Of a stretch of DNA of 64,000 bases, positions 58,301 to 64,000 are shown in pieces. Location of the stretch: assembly GCA_023525975.1 (NCBI GenBank), contig CM042035.1, positions 36,423,001 to 36,487,000 on the forward strand. Reading direction: 5' to 3'. The stretch comes from Smallanthus sonchifolius. Lineage: Eukaryota; Streptophyta; Magnoliopsida; Asterales; Asteraceae. How positions within the stretch are numbered: position 1 is the stretch's first letter; each line of letters starts with the position of its first letter. The notes beneath the pieces are model-generated. The model had not been told where the DNA came from. It ran no database searches and worked only from the letters and a program-made list of their open reading frames with translations. The translations under genes were made by a program, and so were the position numbers.

Positions 58301-58696
58301 TTCTTGGGTAATCGTCTAGTTTCCTAGCAATGCAAAAAGCAAACTACGGTCTCCATTTCAACATGCGAAGTAGAATACATTGCTGCTGCAAGTTGTTGTT
58401 CACAGATCTTGTGGATCCAACAACAATTAAGAGACTATGGTTTGAATTTTACAGGAACACCCATGTTTATTGATAATAATGCTACAATGTCGATCACAAA
58501 TAATCCTGTTAAGCACAGTAAAACAAAGCACATTGAAATTAGATATCATTTTTTTCGTGATTGCGCATATAAGAAGTTGATTGAGCTAGTAAAGGTACAT
58601 ACTGATGATAATTTTGCTGATCTGTTTACAAAGGCGTTTGATCGTACCAGGTTTGAATTTCTGATTAAAATGATCGGTATGATCAGTCCCGAATAA
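55310..58696 (+). pseudogene. pol of S5 (PR-IN-RT-RH)
   Basis: Protease VDSGCSRHMTGNIRLLEDV from 55319. Integrase zinc region to 55850 with a frameshift near 55800. The integrase core (LLHMDLFGP near 55914, SDNGSE near 56114, VAERKNRT near 56217) keeps its acidic triad; stops at about 55969 and 56349. TAA at 56554-56556 shares its site with S7. RT has stops and a frameshift near 57735, then LQIYVDDIIFGS (57744). RNase H (58028-58696) has a frameshift near 58160 and a TAG at a Trp position near 58325. It ends PE-stop as in S7. All four domains are recognisable; none is intact. Confidence 0.92.
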
Positions 58697-58892
58697 AAGT
58701 TTTTCAAAACAATTTTAATGGGAGATTTTGTTTTCAAGTTCTTTTATTGCTTTATTACATTTGGACTTTGATTTTGAGGACTTTGATTTTGAGGATTTTG
58801 AGGGCTAAAGCAACCCCCAGTGTCTGACCATGTCTGGGTCGGAAGGAGCAAAACGTAGGAGGTTGGATGATAAACAAGCACAGCATGGTATC

Positions 58893-59345
58893 CCCCATCG
58901 ATGTTGCCTAGTAAGAAAGCCTCGTGCTTTGTAAATGCCCTACATCGTGCTACATGTTGCCTAGTAACGAAGCCCGTGGCATGCAAACGCCCCACATCGT
59001 GCAACTTGTTGCCTAGTAATGAAGCATGTGGCTTGCAAATGCCCCACATCGTGCAACACGTTGCCTAGGAATGAGGCCTGATGCCTTGTTAATGCCCCAC
59101 ATCATGCAACATGATGCCTAGCAATGAGGCCATGTGGCTTGTAAGTGCCCCACGTCATGCAACACGATGCTTGTCAATGAGGTCGTATGGCTTGCAAACG
59201 CCCCCATCGTGCAACACGTGGCCTTGTGATGAGGCCCCGTGCCTTGAAAACGCCCCACATCGTGCAACACGTGGCCTTGTGATGGGGCCTCGTGCCTTGA
59301 AAACGCCCCACATCGTGCATCTTGTGGCCTGGTAATCAAGCAAGC
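58893..59345. repeat. Minisatellite, about 52-bp unit, 8-9 copies
   Basis: Unit: ATCGTGCAACACGTTGCCTA, then GTAATGAGGCC.GTG and CTTGCAAACGCCCCAC. Units diverge by roughly 10-25% by eye; the two most alike are around 59208-59312. Open frames across it on both strands are by-products of the repeat. Confidence 0.88.
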
Positions 59346-59577
59346 TTGTGCATCATGTTGCCTTGACTTATGCCCACTCGACCAGTGACCAAGCCCCAGT
59401 GACTAACAATTCTCAAAAATTATGATTCCTCAAAATTTTAATGTATGTTCCTGTCACTTTGCTTTTTTTCTCAGAATGTATATATAGGGGGGGGGGGATG
59501 CGTGGTTGCACTTGGATGGCTTCTAGTGAGATGGCTTCTAACAAACGGTTCCCCCTACGTTTGTGGATTTGGGGCAT

Positions 59578-60000
59578 GAGTGAAGGAGGATGCTTGATGG
59601 CTTTGATGTCATCGGTTGGGACATGTTTAAGCATTGGTCTTCCCTCATGCCCACGATCTGAAGTCAGCGCGAGACTACCAACACGAGGAGGGGATGCTGA
59701 GAGCCAGAAGGCAAGGGGGTACGATCTCCCAGGCTTGATGTTGATCCTCTAAGTGGAGGGGGGTGCGGGGTTGAGTGCAAGGTTGCACAACGAATGGCTG
59801 GGAATGAGCAGGGCCCCCCGTGCTTGTTCCAGTCGTCAGCATGAGTGAGGGGTGATGCTTGATGGCTTTGATGCCATTGGTTGTGACATGTTTAAGCATC
59901 AGCCTTCCCTCATGCTCACGATAATCTGCATGAGTAGGTACCAGTCAAGGAAGTTTCTGGATGGCTTTGATGTCATCGTTTGGGACATGATTCAGCAGCC
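59578..60000. repeat. Interspersed repeats, spacing about 100-265 bp
   Basis: Blocks at 59578-59660, 59842-59927 and 59949-60000 share TGGATGGCTTTGATGTCAT and GGGACATGTTTAAGCAT-type phrases. The first two also share CTTCCCTCATGC-CACGAT. Confidence 0.7.
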
Positions 60001-60205
60001 TACTTGACGAAGTGCCTATGAATGCTGCTAGGTTGTTGAGAGCTTTGGACGGCAAACACATATCAACAAAACGATAGTGTCACAGTGGCAGTGACATTTT
60101 GTGTAATGGAACTATTTTCCCTCAAACGGCAATGACATTCTGTGTAGCAAAACGATCTGTCCTGTTGGCAACGACATTTTGTGTGTTATGTGCTTTGATT
60201 TTGAG

Positions 60206-62680
60206 GATTCGAATTCCCTACACATCTCTTCATTGGTAGACCCAAAGATAATGTCGTCGACATAAATTTGCACAAGTAGAATATCACCTCCTACTTTCCG
60301 TATGAAGAGGGTCGAGTCAATTTGTCCACAATCGAAACCATTGGACAATAAATTTTTTGAGAAAGTCTCATACCACGCTCTAGGTGCTTGATGAAGACCA
60401 TAAAGTGCCTTATCCAGCTTGTACACTTTATCAATATTATGCGGATCTTCAAAACCTGGTGGTTGAGTGACATAGACCTCTTCATGAACTTTCCCGTATA
60501 GGAAAGCACTCTTCACATCAAGTTGATAGACCTTGAAGCCAACAAAGGAGGCATAAGCCAGAAACAGTCGAATGGCCTCAAGTCTAGCAACTGGGCTTAC
60601 ACCTCAGTGTAATCCAAGCCCTATTGCTGATAAAAACCCTGAACAACCAACCTTGCTTTGTTTTCACCACAACGTGTCGATCGTCCGTCTTGCATTTGAA
60701 CACCCATCTTGTTCCAATCGGATGCATACCCTTCGAAAGGTCAACTAAATCCCACACATGCAACTTTGGGAATTTAGACAATTCATCTTGCATCGCCTCT
60801 ATCCAGCAGTTGTCAGCGAGAGCCTCTTTCACATTCTTCGGCTCTAATTAGGATACGAATGCAGCATGAAAACATGTTTCCATGATACTTGTGTCAAGTA
60901 TCTCAGCATACAAATTGGTGTTCTTGGCAATGGTTCTGTGATGAGTTTAAACACCGTCATCAAGATCACCAATGTTGTTATCAATTGGATGATTCTTATG
61001 CACTCTCAACTCTGGTACATGCGGTTCCTGGATATTTGAATCAAGATTTGTGCTTAACTCCCCCATATCATGTATACCAGAAGAGGATTCGATGTTGATT
61101 GGATCAACTGGAGCTTCATTTCCTACACGATTGTTAGGATCAGCTGGAGCATCATTTCCATCAACATGAGCCACCTATTCGTTGTCACTTTCATGTGTTC
61201 CAGATGCAGATGCAACATTGGAATCAGGTGCTGGAATAGGTAAAGTCTCTCGGGTTGAGAAATTGGATCCATCACCGCCACTAAAGAATTCATACAGATT
61301 AGCGGGATCTTCGACAGATAGAGCAGGAAGGTTAAAAGACCTGAAGAGAGCATCATAATCAAAACCCCAAGCTGGACCTGTTGGTTCTGGTGGAATACTG
61401 TGTTTACTACAGTCCACTTCGAACCATTCTTCGACTGAACGATTTCCTATATTGTACACTCTCTTGCATGGTGAATTGACAACATATCCTAAGAAGATGC
61501 CTTCCACCGCTTTTGCATGAAATTTGGATTTGTGATCCTTGTACTGTAACAATAAGAAACAAGGACTACCAAAAGGAACTAGGTAGTCGAGATTGGGAGG
61601 TCGATTTTTGATCAGCTCATAACAAGTTTTGTTGTGTCTCTTAACCACCAAAACTCTGTTCAAAACGTGACACACTGTGTTGAGAGCTTGTGCCCAGAAC
61701 GTAACAGGAAGCTTAGCGTCAGACAGCACAATCCTTGCAGTCTTAATTAGAGTTCTGTTCTTCCTTTCTGCAACTCCATTCTGCTGTGGTGTATACGGCT
61801 CACTGAATTCATGACGAATACCCATCTTGAGACAGAAAAGCTCCATCATATTGTTTTTGAACTACATGCCGTTGTCACTCCTAGTTCTTCTAACCTTCAG
61901 TTTGCATAAAGTTTCCAAGCTTACAATCAGGTATTGAAGAATTCTAGCAGTCTCATCCTTAGTACCTAAAAAATGCACCAAAGAAAAACGTGAGAAATCA
62001 TCAGTTACAAGTAGACAGTATGACTTACCTCCAATACTCCTAATACTTATGGGTCCAAACAAATCCATGTGTAAGAGTTCCAAAGGGGTATCAATGGAGT
62101 TTTGTAGCTTGGGCTTGTGAGATTTCCGGTGGTGTTTGCGCTTTTTACAAGGCATACAGTCATCTGCAACGGCAAATCCCAACTTAGGAACCCCGGTTAC
62201 AAACCGTTTCGGACAAGATGATTCATTTTACGATAAGAAATATGTCTGAGTTTCCTATGCCACAAGATTGAGTCAAGCACTATCGCTTTTGTAAGCAAAC
62301 AAGTAGCAACTGATTAGGTGGTTGTCGCCATGCTCATATCGATCTGATAGGTGTCGTTTATTCTTGGAGCTCGCATTAAAATCCAGTCTTAAGGAACCTC
62401 AAAACTAGGCTTGAGAATCAAGCATTCAGACTTGTCAATTATAACCCAGTACTCCTTGTCGCACATCTGAGAGACACTCAATATGTTATGCTTCTGCTGC
62501 ACGCAGTAGTTGACGTCGTCGAAGCTAATACATCCATTCGTAACCACGCCTTGACAAGTGATACTGCCCCCTTTCTCTCCTGCAAAGGCCACATAGCCGC
62601 CTCTGAATGGTTTAACATCTTGAAGCAAGGCCATGTTTCCTATCATGTGTCGGGAGCATCCACGAGTCACAAGCAAATCA
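60206..62680 (-). pseudogene. pol of S8 (PR-IN-partial RT)
   Basis: Minus strand. Protease region with GCSRHMIGNMALLQDV (62680-62615); the catalytic Asp position reads Thr-Arg, so the motif is damaged. Integrase: CMPCKKRKHHRKS (62150), LLHMDLFGPISIRS (62080), SDNGM with a break at 61865, then VAERKNRT (61765) and FHAKAVEGIFLGY. The linker reads SVEEWFEVDC, with no stop where S5 and S7 have TAA. RT: AFLYGKVHEEVYVTQPPGFE and YVDDIIFGS (about 60250), then truncated. Stops and frameshifts at about 61865, 61177, 60625 and 60580. Confidence 0.88.
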
Positions 62681-63779
62681 GTTAGTTTTGGAGACCCAAG
62701 CCATAATGGTCTTGGGTCGTCCGTCTTTTTCAAAATAAACAACTTCAATCAATTCACAATCGTGACTGTCAAAAATGGGTGAATCCTTAGAAGGCTTAGG
62801 ATCAGAAAATTGAGAAATCTTGGTTTTCTTGTTCCAGGACCTTTTCTTTTGTTTTACTGGAACATTTGGCTTGCATTCATCAACAACAGGTGAACTAGTA
62901 GAAGCTTCACCTGGTTAAATTCCCACCAACTGTTCTAGCTTTCTCAATCTTTTGTTCCTTCATCTTCTCTGTGATTTAGAGTTTCAACACATCTTTCTCA
63001 CCAATTTGTGCACTACCAGAGGTAGATACATAGGGTTTAGCAGGTTGCTTTTACCATTTTAGAACAGATAGTTTAGCCTCAGATGTTTTCTTTGGCTTCA
63101 CCATAGGTTTCCCTGGTGGTTTCACCACATTTGATTTAAGATTCTTGGGTTTCTTCACTGATGGTGTCTTGGGAGAAACTGCTTGTTGATGAACAACTAG
63201 CCGTTTCCCTTGGTCCTTATCAGGACAGTTCACCAGGATGTGACCGACCATACCACAGTGAAAGCAAGCACGCTTTTCTTTGTGAGTCATACTGTAAGGT
63301 TCTCTACTTTTGTACGCAGATGATTTAGCTTTAGGAGTACCAATAGTTGTTTGGTGAACATAACAAGGACCTTATGCTTGACCTGATTTAGATTTATTAC
63401 CTTGAGCATAATATTTGTCCATGTTTTTCTGAAAACTTTTACCCTAGTCATCAAGATCTGGGACTGGCTTTATAGTTTTGAAATCTCCATAAAGCATTAA
63501 CTTGAGTTTATCATTTGACTCAATAGTGTCAGGTTCTATTAAAATATAATTATCACGATCAGTGACAATGTTTTTCACAATTTTATGTTCACCATTCAAC
63601 TCCTCTAAGACAACACCCTCAAAATTAGTGTTCTCAGAGCCTTCATCAGAGAAGAACTCATCAGAAGTTGAGTAAGCCTTACTTGAGGAATCATCCTTGT
63701 TAGAGGAATCATCCTGACTTGAGGATTCATCTAAGAATGACAAGTCAATGACACTTTCTCCTCTGACTACAGACTGCAT
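62681..63779 (-). pseudogene. gag 3' part of S8
   Basis: Minus strand from 63779: acidic Ser/Asp-rich stretch (63779-63444), a broken middle, then zinc knuckle 2 CFHCGMVGHILVNC (about 63268-63227), here with the metal-binding His intact, unlike S6. A basic Pro/Lys-rich tail follows. The frame ends with ACTAACTGATTT (about 62685-62674), the same stop context as S3, S5 and S7. The N-terminal Gag core and knuckle 1 lie beyond the break and are not in the window. Confidence 0.82.
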
Positions 63780-63799
63780 TTTCTTAAATCTTCTATCAG

Positions 63800-64000
63800 T
63801 CTAAAAAGACCATACGTTGATCCTCCATATGTTATGGAATCCATTGAAGCAAATGAAGCCGGAACCAGACTCTCCAATGTCACCAGCAGCAACCTGTCTG
63901 AAAATGAAAATTTGAAAGAAGATTCTTCGGCAACTGCTGTAGATGCTGCAAATACTATTGCTGGCAACACTGATGTAGCTGTTGATATTGAAGACTCTTC
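63800..64000 (+). CDS. Possible host-gene exon, partial at the window edge
   Basis: Not recognised. A plus-strand frame is open from about 63800 to the edge. It encodes a hydrophilic acidic peptide (KRPYVDPPYVMESIEANEAG then RLSNVTSSNLSENENLKED and so on). It is preceded by TTTTCTTAAATCTTCTATCAG, which looks like a pyrimidine-rich splice acceptor. It starts where S8 gag homology stops. Composition differs from the retroelement frames nearby, and the opposite-strand frame (63970-63767) is less plausible. It could instead be a further transposon domain, or Gag N-terminal sequence of another family. If it is real, S8 may lie in an intron. Confidence 0.35.

Larger units (their letters stand above)
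31836..58761 (+). mobile_element. S5: A-type Sirevirus-like copy, split by S6 and S7
   Basis: Order: truncated LTR (31836-31947), ORF3 fragment (31948-33250), polypurine tract, full LTR (33293-33732), primer site, leader (33747-34148 and 38558-38697), gag start (38698-38704) continuing at 52237-55264, and pol (55310-58696). Homology to S7 stops about 65 bp after pol, at 58761. So ORF3-LTR precedes LTR-leader-gag-pol through one shared LTR, a tandem arrangement probably made by unequal recombination or tandem integration. No 3' LTR is found after pol. Confidence 0.82.
58762..60205. other. Repeat-rich island between S5 and S8
   Basis: Belongs to neither element. Starts with two tandem copies of CTTTGATTTTGAGGA (58764-58795) and ends with a third (60189-60203). 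It contains a 52-bp minisatellite, a G10 run near 59488, three imperfect repeats of TGGCTTTGATG..GGGACATG (59578-60000) and three of GACATT(T/C)TGTGTA (60085-60185). No coding frame is convincing. GC content is visibly higher than its surroundings. Confidence 0.6.
60206..63779 (-). mobile_element. S8: B-type Sirevirus-like gag-pol fragment, minus strand
   Basis: Minus-strand gag 3' part, protease, integrase and 5' RT, without LTRs. The left end breaks inside RT just after YVDDIIFGSTNEEMCREFES; the right end breaks inside gag near 63779. Gag wording (DESSSQDDSSNKDDSSSKA, IIESNDKLK-MLYG-type) matches S6, so this is the pol that S6 lacks, from another copy. Confidence 0.88.

Noticed and set aside
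59111..59343. Several overlapping open frames, both strands
   Set aside because: By-products of the 52-bp minisatellite; peptides are repetitive and frame-dependent.
58764..60203. 15-bp target duplication of a LINE/SINE-like insertion around the island
   Set aside because: The flanks belong to different, oppositely oriented elements, so the 15-mer does not mark one interrupted sequence.

Overview
This window looks like repeat-rich intergenic DNA from a flowering plant, most likely a eudicot. From memory, the gag and post-pol ORF sequences resemble retroelements abundant in Asteraceae (lettuce, sunflower or Tanacetum type); no database was searched. Almost everything recognisable is LTR retrotransposon. 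I see no rRNA, CRISPR array, prokaryotic feature or complete host gene. One short open frame at the right edge (63800-64000, +) may be a host exon.

The dominant elements are Ty1/copia of the Sirevirus type: initiator-Met primer site, large gag, PR-IN-RT-RH pol, a further large ORF after pol (called ORF3 here) and repeated polypurine motifs. I name the copies S1-S8. S1 (1-9732) is the 3' part of a B-type copy, and S2 (3881-9578, target duplication GATTA) sits inside its LTR. A minus-strand Ty3/gypsy-like element, G1 (9733-14915, continuing after 23711), has a tRNA-Asp primer site and gag remnants but no pol. G1 is split by S3 (14916-23706, ATTAA), whose gag-pol block is inverted relative to its LTRs. 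A solo gypsy-type LTR follows (24374-25797, ATATT). Next come S4 (LTR plus broken gag, about 26393-27520), three tRNA-like segments, and G2 (Tekay-like LTR and gag, to 31056) with an opposed LTR copy at 31111-31835.

From 31836 to 58761 lies S5, an old A-type element. It is split twice: by the gag-only B-type element S6 (34149-38557, CGAAC) in its leader, and by the nearly complete 13.5-kb S7 (38705-52236, GGTGC) at its gag start. S5 pol ends at 58696. A 1.4-kb island of tandem repeats follows (58762-60205), then S8, a minus-strand B-type gag-pol fragment (60206-63779). All copies carry stops or frameshifts, so none looks autonomous now.

The most interesting pattern is a family of CpG-bearing palindromes. 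They recur in three places per element: LTR U3, leader before gag, and spacer before ORF3. Each subfamily uses its own version: GCGAACTTGTTAAGTTCGC in A-type, and GCGCACTTGCTAAGTGCGC or GCGTACTTGCTAAGTACGC in B-type. The core is shared and the outer base pair covaries. Unrelated palindromes of similar design occur in G1, the solo LTR and S4. Other points of note are the conserved ORF3, which lacks envelope hallmarks, a TGA-N15-TAG signal at the gag/pol border in three copies, and a shared in-frame TAA in pol of S5 and S7.
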